Below, piece after piece: positions 47,732 through 56,197 of a DNA stretch of 64,000 nucleotides. The translations under genes and the position numbers were made by a program. The DNA comes from Tritonibacter mobilis (GTDB taxonomy: Bacteria; Pseudomonadota; Alphaproteobacteria; Rhodobacterales; Rhodobacteraceae): assembly GCF_001681715.1 (NCBI RefSeq), contig NZ_LNWY01000014.1:1-64000 (forward strand), written 5' to 3'. Position 1 is the first letter of the stretch. Each line of letters starts with the position of its first letter. The notes beneath the pieces were generated by a model, which was not told the origin of the DNA, ran no database searches, and saw only the letters and a list, made by a program, of their open reading frames with translations.

Positions 47732-47922
47732 GTTGGCTGCCCGCTTCTCTTTTGGATCTATATGTTGTGGGGTCACCATATCAGACCGCGCATATACCGT
47801 GCAAGCAAGCAGCCTCGCAAACCTTAGCAGCAATGGTGCTTATCTGCTAACAATATGATTTATATGAAAATTTACCTGTCTTCCGTAGGCTGATTGCATC
47901 AACCCTTTTTCGGAGGATGTAA

Positions 47923-48192
47923 ATGGAACCATCTGAAACGGAACTGATGCTCAAAGGTTACGGCCTGACCACAGCTGAATTCACCTATCACATGCCTGAC
48001 TATACACATGTCCTCAACACGTTCGTCTGGCAGGATTATGATCTGGCACCGGATCATCCGCGACTGTTTTCCTTCATAGATTTCTGGAAAGAGGAAATCG
48101 AAGGTCCGCTGCATCATGTCCGCTTTTCGCATCGTAAAATGATGTCGAGCGGAGAGTGGCGTAACGTGGTGGGAGAATTCTATATCAACTGA
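47923..48192 (+). CDS. usg: Usg-family protein
   Basis: An 89-residue protein matching the Usg family, named for a small ORF in tryptophan operons of some alphaproteobacteria. It shows LKGYGLTTAEFTYHMPDY, VWQDYDLAPDHPRL and the charged LDFW-like FWKEEIEGPLHHVR. The function of Usg proteins is unknown. GGAGG before the ATG is a strong ribosome binding site. It lies divergent from gyrA rather than near trp genes. Confidence 0.88.
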   Translation: MEPSETELMLKGYGLTTAEFTYHMPDYTHVLNTFVWQDYDLAPDHPRLFSFIDFWKEEIEGPLHHVRFSHRKMMSSGEWRNVVGEFYIN

Positions 48193-48293
48193 GCCGGCCT
48201 GGCGGCACTTGGCCTTCGGGTTGAGCTATGACACTGTTTTGTTCAGAATGTCACATCAGCAATGCTGTCACCTCAGATTTCAGGAGCAGTGTC

Positions 48294-48965
48294 ATGAATT
48301 TCAACGAATATCCGGATAGAGAGATGCTCTCGATCTCGGTGGCCAATCGTATTGCCGGGGATTTGAAAAATCATCTGCTGCGCAATGGGCGCGCGGCAAT
48401 CGCCGTTGCGGGCGGCACCACGCCGGGTCCGATTTTTGACGACCTTTGCGCGGCTGAACTGGATTGGGGCAATGTCTGCGTCATGGCCTCGGACGAGCGC
48501 TGGGTACCAGAAGACAGCGATCGCTCCAACGCCAAGCTGATCCGCAACCGGTTGTTGACCAATCGCGCGGCTGAGGCGCAATTCCTGCCGTTTTATACAG
48601 ACGGGCTGGAGCCGGATGACGCAATCGAGAGCCTGTCGGAAAAAGTGCGCGCGCAGGGTGGTCTTGCGGTTGCGCTCCTGGGCATGGGGACGGATATGCA
48701 CACCGCCTCGCTGTTTCCCGGCGTTGCCGGGCTGGAGCACGCCCTGGCTGCTGATGCGCCCGAAGTCGCTGTGATGCGCCCAGATAGCCAACCCGAGGCG
48801 CGTATCACGCTCTCGGCGCATGTTCTGGATGCGGCAATGGCGAAACATCTGGTGATCTTTGGGGCAGATAAACGCGAGGCACTCGAGCGTGCACAGAGCC
48901 TGCCGCCGGAAGAGGCACCTATTCAGGCTGTTTTGTCAGAATGTCATGTCCACTGGGCTGAATAA
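48294..48965 (+). CDS. pgl: 6-phosphogluconolactonase
   Basis: Hydrolyses 6-phosphogluconolactone in the Entner-Doudoroff or pentose phosphate route; 223 residues. The NagB-like fold shows VAGGTTPGPIF (phosphate loop), the substrate-binding DERWVPEDSDRSN and LLGMGTDMHTASLFPG. CAGGAG seven bases before 48294 supports the start. In many relatives pgl sits between zwf and pgi; here neither neighbour is present, so the pathway partners are elsewhere. Confidence 0.92.
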   Translation: MNFNEYPDREMLSISVANRIAGDLKNHLLRNGRAAIAVAGGTTPGPIFDDLCAAELDWGNVCVMASDERWVPEDSDRSNAKLIRNRLLTNRAAEAQFLPFYTDGLEPDDAIESLSEKVRAQGGLAVALLGMGTDMHTASLFPGVAGLEHALAADAPEVAVMRPDSQPEARITLSAHVLDAAMAKHLVIFGADKREALERAQSLPPEEAPIQAVLSECHVHWAE

Positions 48966-48995
48966 GTCACGCCGCACCAAGGCGCGCGGAGGCGA

Positions 48996-49469
48996 TCAGC
49001 TTGCCTCCGTTGCCCCATCCAATGTGACAAACTGTTGTCGCAGGCTTTCCGGGATCGGGTAGCCTGCGCTACCGTCTGAAGATCTGAACACCATTACGCC
49101 GACCATGCTGGCGCGCAAATCTCCAGACCAGATTTGCTGCTCCAGAATATACGATGTCCGTCTGAAGGACAGCACCCGTGCGGTGGTCACGTAAGTTTCC
49201 CCCAGAACCATCTCACGCACATAATGGATATCGGCATTGCGGACCACGTGACGCGGTTCATCACCGTTGAAATGATGGCGGAAATGGCTGTTGTAATAGT
49301 TCACCCGCAACGCTTCAAACCAGTCGAGGTAGGCCTTGTTGTTCACATGCTGCAGAATGTCGATTTCAGAGAAACGAACACGATCCGCCATGGCCATGGG
49401 CACGGCTGCGGGCAACCCTTGGGCAAGTTGTTCATCGGCGGTGAGCGGTGTGAGAAAGCGTGGTTCCAT
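48996..49469 (-). CDS. Acyl-CoA thioesterase, hotdog fold
   Basis: A 157-residue 4-hydroxybenzoyl-CoA thioesterase-type protein. The hotdog core shows VRFSEIDILQHVNNKAYLDWFE, where DILQHVNN is the variant of the active-site DxxGHVNN motif, followed by NADIHYVREMVLGETY. It would hydrolyse acyl-CoA. A longer start at 49511 adds 14 residues of unlikely sequence. Substrate is unknown. Confidence 0.82.
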   Translation of the reverse strand: MEPRFLTPLTADEQLAQGLPAAVPMAMADRVRFSEIDILQHVNNKAYLDWFEALRVNYYNSHFRHHFNGDEPRHVVRNADIHYVREMVLGETYVTTARVLSFRRTSYILEQQIWSGDLRASMVGVMVFRSSDGSAGYPIPESLRQQFVTLDGATEAS

Positions 49470-49555
49470 AAGATAGGGGACTACGGAGAACCATACAAAG
49501 GCGCAACCCATTTCAGCACAAATTCGACGCAGCGATCATGTGAAATTTTGTGGAG

Positions 49556-49629
49556 TGGAGCGGGTGAAGGGAATCGAACCCTCGTCGTCAGCTTGGGAAG
49601 CTGCTGCTCTACCATTGAGCTACACCCGC
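49556..49629 (-). tRNA. tRNA-Gly (anticodon CCC)
   Basis: A 74-nt cloverleaf with encoded CCA: acceptor GCGGGTG pairs with CACCCGC, D-arm TAGCTCAATGGTAGAGCA, anticodon loop TTCCCAA giving CCC, and T-arm with GGTTCGATTCC. CCC reads Gly codon GGG. Confidence 0.97.
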
Positions 49630-49821
49630 GACATGCGCTCAGTATCACTGTCTGCAGAACAACGGCAAGCGTTTTGAGCAGAGCTCGAGCAATTTTTCTG
49701 CCTTTATTCAGAGGAATACAAAGATCACTGAGGGGTGATGCGTCTACATGCCCGATGAGTGGCATGATCCGCGCAAAAGCACTTTACATTCTCGGGCGAG
49801 GCTGACAAATACGCTCTCACT

Positions 49822-49906
49822 GCGGGTGTGGCGGAATTGGTAGACGCACCAGATTTAGGTTCTGGCGCCGCAAGGCGTGGGGGTTCAAGTCCCTTCACCC
49901 GCACCA
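49822..49906 (+). tRNA. tRNA-Leu (anticodon UAG)
   Basis: An 85-nt class II tRNA with a long variable arm and encoded CCA. Acceptor GCGGGTG pairs with CACCCGC; the anticodon loop TTTAGGT gives UAG, reading CUA and related Leu codons; the T-arm has GGTTCAAGTCC. Confidence 0.97.
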
Positions 49907-50107
49907 CATTATTTTCAAACCAAAAATTGAGACCACCAGACAGGCCGCATCTTGTGGCGAATGCCGAATTTCAGCACCCTGATCCGCCGCTAACAAACGT
50001 TGAGCGTGAGCCTGCCGTATCGTGGCAGCAGCGGTATCAAAGCCGAAAAATGCCAGAGGATTTATGAGACCTGACATTTTGCCGCACACGACGGCGTCTC
50101 TCGGCCC

Positions 50108-50602
50108 TCAAGGCATTGCATCCGACTGACGCAGGCCCGGATCTGCGGCTATTTTTCGACATAGGTTCAAAAAAGTCTCGCGCTCTTCGGCATCTAAACT
50201 GCCAAGCATTTCGGCCTGACGCGCGAGCGCCTTGGCTTTGATTTCTTTTAGCAATTCAGCGCCCTTATCTGTGGCATAAAGAAGCTTTGCACGCGCATCG
50301 GTGCTCGATACTTCCTCCTCAACCAGATCGCGATCTATCAGCAGACGCACCACACGGCTGATCGAGTTCTGAGGCCGCGGAAACAGGTGCTGGATATCCT
50401 TGCTGCGCAATCCGGGAAACTCTGTAATCGCGTAGAGCGCTGACCATGCATGTACCGGCATTTGATACTCGCGCTCAATATGTCGGCTGGTGACCTGATT
50501 GTTGCTCAGCACGATATAGCTCACGGCCATAAGGTATCGCAAATCAGAGCTGAAAATCTGATCAAGCATTGCTGCGGCGGTTTCATTGCTGTCGTTATTC
50601 AT
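50108..50602 (-). CDS. MarR-family transcriptional regulator
   Basis: A 164-residue winged-helix protein. The DNA-binding region is ELFxx-like LRSKDIQHLFPRPQNSISRVVRLLIDRDLVEEE, with the wing STDARAKLLYATDKG, the standard MarR arrangement. It is divergent from the transporter/N-carbamoylase pair, and the 136-base gap holds inverted repeats at 50677-50700 that could be its operator. It therefore probably represses that operon, responding to an amino acid or aromatic compound. Confidence 0.85.
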   Translation of the reverse strand: MNNDSNETAAAMLDQIFSSDLRYLMAVSYIVLSNNQVTSRHIEREYQMPVHAWSALYAITEFPGLRSKDIQHLFPRPQNSISRVVRLLIDRDLVEEEVSSTDARAKLLYATDKGAELLKEIKAKALARQAEMLGSLDAEERETFLNLCRKIAADPGLRQSDAMP

Positions 50603-50676
50603 TAATACCCCACGATACGCTCAAACGAAATTTTACCTTGCAAGATACATCCATATGGAACAATTGTGCCGCGCAA

Positions 50677-50700
50677 GTGGCCAACCACATGGCAAGTGGT
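50677..50700. promoter_or_regulatory. Candidate MarR operator
   Basis: Two overlapping inverted repeats: GTGG-CCAA-CCAC at 50677-50688 and ACCAC-N7-GTGGT at 50684-50700. They share one half-site and lie between the divergent MarR and transporter genes, which is the expected position and size for a MarR operator. Confidence 0.5.
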
Positions 50701-50738
50701 CGTCCACACAGCACCATCGACACTAAAGGAATTTCGTT

Positions 50739-51929
50739 ATGCCACAATTAGTTGCCTTTTCTCTACTGGTTTCCATCCTATACATAGGCGATGTATTGTC
50801 GACACGGACGAAGTCTTGGTTGCCTTCGGTTTTTGTCTGCGCCGTCTTGTTTCTGTTGGGCTATTGGACGTTCTTTCCCGCAGATATCGTTGCGATTGCA
50901 GGGTTCCAGACACCGATCGTATATCTGGCGATCTTCCTGCTTATCACCAATATGGGCACGCTGTTGTCGGTGCGCGAATTGGTGGGCCAATGGAAAACGG
51001 TTGTGGTGTCGCTCTCGGGGATCGCGGGCATCGTCGCACTGCTTTTCACCGTGGGTTTGTTGGTGCTGGACTGGGAAACCGTCGTCGTTGGTGCACCACC
51101 GCTGGTGGGCGGGGTGGTATCCTCGTTGATCATGTCACAAGCTGCGGCAGAGGCAGGGCTGACCAGCCTGTCGGTGCTGGCGATCCTGATTTATGTCATG
51201 CAGGGGTTCGTCGGCTACCCGCTTACGGCCATTATGCTGAAGCGCGAAGGAAACCATGTTCTGCGTCGCCACCGTGCCGGTGACTGGCAGGGGCAGGCGG
51301 ATCAATCGGCGGTCCCGACTTCGGGTGAATCTGCGCCCGCACGTCTGTTTGCAAAACTGCCGGAGGCGTATAACACCTTCTATTTCAAGTTTCTGCGTTT
51401 GGGGCTGGTTGCTCTTCTTGCGTGGGGGACATCGCAAGCGGTGGCTCCGCTGTTCACCATCAGCCCCTTTGTGCTGTGCTTGATCTTTGGCGTCATTGCT
51501 ACGTCGATCGGGTTTCTGGAACGGGAACCGCTGCGCTCTGCGAATGCGTTTGGTTTTACAATCTTGATCCTGATGGTGTTCATCTTCGACGGGCTTAAAC
51601 GCGCCACCCCGGATATGCTCACTGAGTTGGCGGTGCCGATGTTTGCTCTGATCGCAATCGGCATTTTCGGGATGTATGTCTTCTCATTCATCGCTGGGAA
51701 GCTGGTCGGCGTCAGCCCGGCGATGGCCTTTGCCTGTTCACTGACGGCGCTTTATGGCTTTCCGGCGGATTACGTCATCACCAAAGAGGTCATAAACACG
51801 CTGACCGACGATCAGGACGAACGCGAATTGCTTACCGCCCATATGCTGCCGCCCATGCTGGTTGCAGGATTTGTGACGGTGACCATGGTTTCCGTTGTAA
51901 TGGCGGGTATTTTTGTGGGACTTCTGTGA
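50739..51929 (+). CDS. Putative membrane transporter (glutamate:Na+ symporter-like)
   Basis: A 396-residue protein with about ten to twelve hydrophobic segments in two halves, joined by a hydrophilic loop (RREGNHVLRR to PAR, about 170-210). Repeated glycine-rich stretches (APPLVGGVVSSLIMSQAA; SLTALYGFPADYV) resemble the ESS-type glutamate symporter fold. I assign only a general amino acid or organic acid transporter role. Its stop overlaps the next gene (TGATG), so it would import the substrate of that hydrolase. Confidence 0.55.
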   Translation: MPQLVAFSLLVSILYIGDVLSTRTKSWLPSVFVCAVLFLLGYWTFFPADIVAIAGFQTPIVYLAIFLLITNMGTLLSVRELVGQWKTVVVSLSGIAGIVALLFTVGLLVLDWETVVVGAPPLVGGVVSSLIMSQAAAEAGLTSLSVLAILIYVMQGFVGYPLTAIMLKREGNHVLRRHRAGDWQGQADQSAVPTSGESAPARLFAKLPEAYNTFYFKFLRLGLVALLAWGTSQAVAPLFTISPFVLCLIFGVIATSIGFLEREPLRSANAFGFTILILMVFIFDGLKRATPDMLTELAVPMFALIAIGIFGMYVFSFIAGKLVGVSPAMAFACSLTALYGFPADYVITKEVINTLTDDQDERELLTAHMLPPMLVAGFVTVTMVSVVMAGIFVGLL

Positions 51930-53164
51930 TGAGTAAATTCGCAAACGCGGACCGCATCCAATCGATGATTGAGGGGCTTGATCAGTTCACGGCGACGCCG
52001 GGCGCGGGCACGACACGCTTCACCTTCAGTCCGGAATTCCGGCAGGCAAGCGATTATCTGCGTGCCAAAATGCAGGAGGCTGGCCTTGTGGTGCGCGAAG
52101 ATGCGGTCGGCAATCTCTTCGGTCGATTGGAAGGGAGCAACACCCATCTCGAACCGATCCTTGTCGGCTCGCATTTTGACTCTGTCCCCAATGGCGGCAA
52201 GTTCGACGGTCCAGCTGGGGTTATCGCTGGTATTGAAGCGGCTTTCCTGTTTCAGGATCACGCCATCACGCCCCATCGCCCGATCGAAGTCATCGCCATG
52301 ATCGAAGAGGAAGGCAGCCGTTTTGGCAGCGGTTTGATGGCGTCTCGCTTGCTGACGGGGAAGCTTAACACCAAGGAGCTGCCTCAGATCACAGATGGCG
52401 ACGGCGTAAGTTTTACCCAAGCCATGCAAAACTACGGGCTTGATCCTGCGCAGCTCGATGAGGTGGTGTTGCCGGAAGGAGCAATCCACGCCTTCCTAGA
52501 GCTTCATATCGAGCAGGGACCAGTGTTGGAAACACATGAAGAAGACGTTGCAATCGTCGATCGCATCGTGTGTTTGACCCAGCTCCGAGTTCATATCTAT
52601 GGAAATGCCGGACACGCGGGTACGACTCCAATGGCAGCGCGGCGCGATGCGCTGGTCGGTGCGGTTTCCGCTCTGTCTCAGCTGCCGGATCTTGCACATA
52701 AGATCGGTCAGGACGCGGTTCTGACTGTTGGGAAGCTTGAGGTAAAGCCCGGCGGCGCGAATGTTATTCCCGATGAAGTCGCGTTCACAGTCGATATTCG
52801 CGCGCCAAGCGAGGATGTCGTGCGGGAATTGGTGGACCAGACCAGATTGGTGATCGCCGCGGTGGAGGGCAACGGGCTGAGAGCCGAAGTGCAGGAGGAT
52901 CTTTTTGCGCCGTCAATCATGCTCTCGACTGAGCTCCACGGGTGCCTCACGAAACATGCGGACCAGCTTGGCCTCAAGTCACGCACGATGGTCAGCGGTG
53001 CTGGTCATGATGCGATGATCATGGCGGATTACACGCCGACGGGTCTGATCTTTGTCCCCAGTCGCGCTGGCGTGTCCCATTCTCCTGATGAGTGGACGGA
53101 TTATGACCAGCTTGCACGCGGTGTAGATGTGTTGTTTTCCACTCTTCGTGAAATGACAGAATAA
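51929..53164 (+). CDS. M20-type N-carbamoyl-L-amino acid hydrolase/Zn-dependent hydrolase
   Basis: A 411-residue binuclear zinc enzyme of the M20/hydantoinase-carbamoylase (amaB/HyuC) group. The motifs are VGSHFDSVPNGGKFDGPAG (metal-ligand His and Asp), MIEEEGSRFGSGLMAS (catalytic Glu pair), AFLELHIEQGPVLE, and GNAGHAGTTPM from the dimerisation domain. Such enzymes remove carbamoyl groups from amino acids, or act on allantoate or ureidopropionate. The ATG overlaps the transporter stop, so uptake and hydrolysis are coupled; substrate is uncertain. Confidence 0.88.
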   Translation: MSKFANADRIQSMIEGLDQFTATPGAGTTRFTFSPEFRQASDYLRAKMQEAGLVVREDAVGNLFGRLEGSNTHLEPILVGSHFDSVPNGGKFDGPAGVIAGIEAAFLFQDHAITPHRPIEVIAMIEEEGSRFGSGLMASRLLTGKLNTKELPQITDGDGVSFTQAMQNYGLDPAQLDEVVLPEGAIHAFLELHIEQGPVLETHEEDVAIVDRIVCLTQLRVHIYGNAGHAGTTPMAARRDALVGAVSALSQLPDLAHKIGQDAVLTVGKLEVKPGGANVIPDEVAFTVDIRAPSEDVVRELVDQTRLVIAAVEGNGLRAEVQEDLFAPSIMLSTELHGCLTKHADQLGLKSRTMVSGAGHDAMIMADYTPTGLIFVPSRAGVSHSPDEWTDYDQLARGVDVLFSTLREMTE

Positions 53165-53178
53165 ACTGCCTCTCATTC

Positions 53179-53241
53179 TGAGATTTATTGATCTCATAAG
53201 GCTGTTCAAAGCGGGTAGGTAATAAGTATCCGCTTTGAACA
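53179..53241 (+). other. Two tandem hairpins past the carbamoylase gene
   Basis: TGAGAT-TTATTG-ATCTCA (53179-53196) is followed by a perfect 12-bp stem, TGTTCAAAGCGG (53203-53214) with CCGCTTTGAACA (53230-53241) around a 15-base loop. There is no T-run, so this is not a standard terminator. It lies in a 278-base gap with no protein gene. Confidence 0.5.
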
Positions 53242-53442
53242 ACTTCCAAGAAACGAATTTCGAAACTGATTTCGGTTGGCGCGAATAAAGCCATAAAATT
53301 CACCTGCCTTTGAACAGAGGTTGTCGGGGTCCGTGCGCAGAGCTTTCTACGAAACACGTATGATCCGTAAACTTTCCAGAATAGAATAGGCTCTATGATA
53401 TTTTGATCGCCGGGTTCATGGCTGGTTTCATGGAGCAAAAAA

Positions 53443-53778
53443 TTGAGCAAGTTAAACGGCTTATACAAAGTTGACTTTATCACACCTGCTCTGAGAGGAT
53501 TCGGAGTGGTCATCTTCGAACAGGGTCGTGCCCGTGGTGGCGATAGCATTGTGGCCTATAATGGCACTTACACTGAAACGGGTTCAGATATTGAGATTCA
53601 ACTTGAGGCGTTTCGCCATTCTCACAAAAATGATCTCGCTCCTATTTTTGGCAAAGAACATGTCACTCTGACTGTAAATGCCAAATTACTCACCAAAGAG
53701 CGCATGGTCGGGACTGCATTCTGTGTGGATGCGCCAGATATTCCGATGAAGGTTGTTTTCACCAAACTTCGGGATTGA
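53443..53778 (+). CDS. GrlR-family small protein
   Basis: A 111-residue beta-barrel-like protein resembling GrlR, the negative regulator of the enteropathogen type III secretion locus. It shows LNGLYKVDFITP, a following GxGVVIFEQGRARGGDS and the YNGTYTETG and FGKEHVTLTVNA segments. No secretion genes are nearby, so its role here is unknown; many bacteria carry GrlR homologues outside such loci. The start is a TTG at 53443 with GGAG seven bases upstream. A strong terminator follows. Confidence 0.7.
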   Translation: MSKLNGLYKVDFITPALRGFGVVIFEQGRARGGDSIVAYNGTYTETGSDIEIQLEAFRHSHKNDLAPIFGKEHVTLTVNAKLLTKERMVGTAFCVDAPDIPMKVVFTKLRD

Positions 53779-53800
53779 TCTCTCAAACCACCCGGAACGC

Positions 53801-53837
53801 AAAACGCCTGCCGATATGCTATCGGCAGGCGTTTTTT
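53801..53837. terminator. Rho-independent terminator between grlR-like and livM
   Basis: A perfect 16-bp stem, arms 53801-53816 and 53820-53835, with a three-base loop and T-run to 53837. The A-run on the other side makes it bidirectional for the convergent liv operon. Confidence 0.92.
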
Positions 53838-53861
53838 GTCGTTTGCTCTGTGTCCGGAGCT

Positions 53862-55187
53862 TTATTTCTCGGGTATCAGACCGCGTGGGCTGAACCTCAG
53901 CACCAGCAACAGCACCAGTCCCATAGTAAAGAGACGCATATGTGCAGCGCTCTCCAACAGATGTGCGCGCAGGCCACTGTCTTCCGACATGCCAGAGGTC
54001 ACCAATTCAATCAGCATGACGCCCATGGGTTCCACCTTGATCCAAAGGAACCAGACCAAAAGCCCACCAAGGACAGAGCCGAAGTTATTGCCGGAACCAC
54101 CCACAATCACCATCACCCAGATCAGAAAGGTGAACCGGAGCGGGTTATAGGTGCCGGGGGTCAATTGGCTGTCGAGCGTGGTCATCATCGCACCGGCGAC
54201 GCCACAGATGGCAGAGCCGAGGATGAAGATCTGCAGGTGCCGACGGGTGACATGTTTGCCCATTGCATTGGCCGCGACCTCATTGTCGCGGATGGCGCGC
54301 ATCATCCGGCCCCATGGGCTCTTGAGCGCCATCTGCGCCATCCACAACAGCACCAGCAGGACCGCCGTGAACATGAGGGAGTAGCCAAGCTTGACATAAA
54401 GCGTTGAAGCCGTGGTGGCGTCCAGCCCCCAAGAGGCTGCCTTTTCCACAAAGGCGGGATCGCCTTGCAAATCAACCTCATAGGGCAGGGGACGCGGTAG
54501 TCCGACCACGTTTTTCACTCCGCGCGACAGCCAGTCCTCATTCTTGAGCACCGCAATGATGATCTCGGCAATCCCAAGCGTCGCAATTGCCAGATAATCC
54601 GAACGCAGACCAAGCGCGGTCTTGCCGATCATCCATGCAACACCCGCCGCCAGCAGACCACCCAGAGGCCAGGCCAGCAACACTGGCAGACCGAGACCGC
54701 CGATATTGCCTTCGAGCGCTGGGTTGATGCTCTCGACGGCGGCGACACCGGGGTCGAGCACCGCACGATAGATCACAAAGCCGATGATCAGGATCGCAAG
54801 CATTGCGACAGTCCGGGTCAGACCAGCGGCCAACTTTCGATAGGTATAGATTGCCGCCGCAATGGTTGCAGCCCCTAGAACCAGCGCCAGTAGAATGCGC
54901 TGACCACCAGCCTCCCACGCGCCCGGTGTGGGCGACATGGATGTCAACACCACGGCGAGACCACCAAGTGCGGTGAACCCCATAATGCCAACATTAAACA
55001 GCCCGGCAAAGCCCCACTGCAGGTTCACCCCGAGCGCCATGATGGCGGAGATCAATCCCATGTTGAGGATGGTCAGTGACGAGTTCCAAGATCCGGAAAA
55101 GACTCCGAACGCTGTTGTGGTTCCCTCCAGCAGCAGCAAAAGGCCGACGAAGGCGAACAGAAGCGTATGTTTCAACGTATCGCTCAT
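53862..55187 (-). CDS. livM: Branched-chain amino acid ABC permease LivM
   Basis: Second membrane subunit of a LIV-type importer, 441 residues with about ten hydrophobic helices. It has the permease signature GSAICGVAGAMM and the EAA-like coupling region (VAANAMGKHVTRRHLQIF). The N-terminal extension is longer than in E. coli LivM but occurs in alphaproteobacteria. Its start overlaps livH by four bases, and it ends the operon at the 53801 terminator. Confidence 0.92.
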   Translation of the reverse strand: MSDTLKHTLLFAFVGLLLLLEGTTTAFGVFSGSWNSSLTILNMGLISAIMALGVNLQWGFAGLFNVGIMGFTALGGLAVVLTSMSPTPGAWEAGGQRILLALVLGAATIAAAIYTYRKLAAGLTRTVAMLAILIIGFVIYRAVLDPGVAAVESINPALEGNIGGLGLPVLLAWPLGGLLAAGVAWMIGKTALGLRSDYLAIATLGIAEIIIAVLKNEDWLSRGVKNVVGLPRPLPYEVDLQGDPAFVEKAASWGLDATTASTLYVKLGYSLMFTAVLLVLLWMAQMALKSPWGRMMRAIRDNEVAANAMGKHVTRRHLQIFILGSAICGVAGAMMTTLDSQLTPGTYNPLRFTFLIWVMVIVGGSGNNFGSVLGGLLVWFLWIKVEPMGVMLIELVTSGMSEDSGLRAHLLESAAHMRLFTMGLVLLLVLRFSPRGLIPEK

Positions 55188-56194
55188 ACCGCTTTTCCTT
55201 TGAAGATGCCGGTGGGTTTGAACAGCAGCACAACAACAAGGATCGCAAAGGAGACCGCGAATTTGTAATCAGTGCTCAGAAGCTGCGCGAGCCCCTCTGG
55301 CTCAAGGCTTTCTGGCAGGATGTAACCACCTACTTTTTTCCACGCATAGGTGATCATGACTTCGCTCATGGCGATCACAAAACCACCGGCAATCGCGCCA
55401 AGTGGACTGCCAAGACCACCGACGATGGCGGCGGCAAAGATTGGCAGCAGCAGCTGGAAGTAAGTGAAGGGTTTGAAAGACTTATCAAGCCCATAGAGCG
55501 TGCCGGCAATCGTCGCCAGCGCCGCCACGATCAGCCATGTGATCATCACAACGCGCTCAGGGTTGATGCCCGACAACAGCGCCAGATCCTCATTGTCAGA
55601 ATAGGCCCGCATGGATTTGCCGGTACGGGTTTTATTGAGGAACCAGAACAGCAGCGCCACGACGATGATCGCAGTGACCACCGTGATCCCTTGCGAGGTC
55701 TTGATGGCAAGACCCTCGTCCAATCCGGTCATTTTCTTGAACGTGCCTGCCTTGATGATGAAGCGCTCACCATCGCCAAAACGCTGATCACCAGGGCCAA
55801 TAATGAACCGTACAAGACCGTTCATCATGAACATCACACCAAGTGACACCATCACGAAGACCACAGGCTTGGCCTTTTGTTCGCGGTAGAATTTGAACAC
55901 GGCCTTATCGGTGACCAGCACCAGCGCCATGGTTGCCACGATGCCGATGGGCAGCGCCAGAAGCGCAGTTGGCAATGGGCCAGCAGAGATGCCCCAGGAT
56001 TGGAACAACCAAGTGAACAGGATCACAACCATGGTGCCAAAGGCCATGGTGTCGCCATGGGCAAAGTTAGAAAACCGCAAGATCCCGTAGATCAGCGTCA
56101 CGCCGAGCGCCCCGAGTGCCAACTGGCTGCCATAGGCGATGCCGGGGATGAGAACGAAGTTTGAAAGCGCCACGAAGGCGTTGAGGAAATCCAT
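55184..56194 (-). CDS. livH: Branched-chain amino acid ABC permease LivH
   Basis: First membrane subunit, 336 residues and about eight helices. The start region GSQLALGALGVTLIYGILRFSNFAHGD and the later MRAYSDNEDLALLSGINPERVV (coupling loop) are typical of LivH. It follows livF with a three-base gap and overlaps livM. Confidence 0.93.
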   Translation of the reverse strand: MDFLNAFVALSNFVLIPGIAYGSQLALGALGVTLIYGILRFSNFAHGDTMAFGTMVVILFTWLFQSWGISAGPLPTALLALPIGIVATMALVLVTDKAVFKFYREQKAKPVVFVMVSLGVMFMMNGLVRFIIGPGDQRFGDGERFIIKAGTFKKMTGLDEGLAIKTSQGITVVTAIIVVALLFWFLNKTRTGKSMRAYSDNEDLALLSGINPERVVMITWLIVAALATIAGTLYGLDKSFKPFTYFQLLLPIFAAAIVGGLGSPLGAIAGGFVIAMSEVMITYAWKKVGGYILPESLEPEGLAQLLSTDYKFAVSFAILVVVLLFKPTGIFKGKAV

Positions 56195-56197
56195 CTC

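Noticed and set aside
45272-47827. An 851-codon open frame opposite gyrA
   Set aside because: It lies entirely on the complementary strand of gyrA, whose protein is clearly conserved. Long antisense frames are common in DNA with this codon bias, and its translation looks like no known family.
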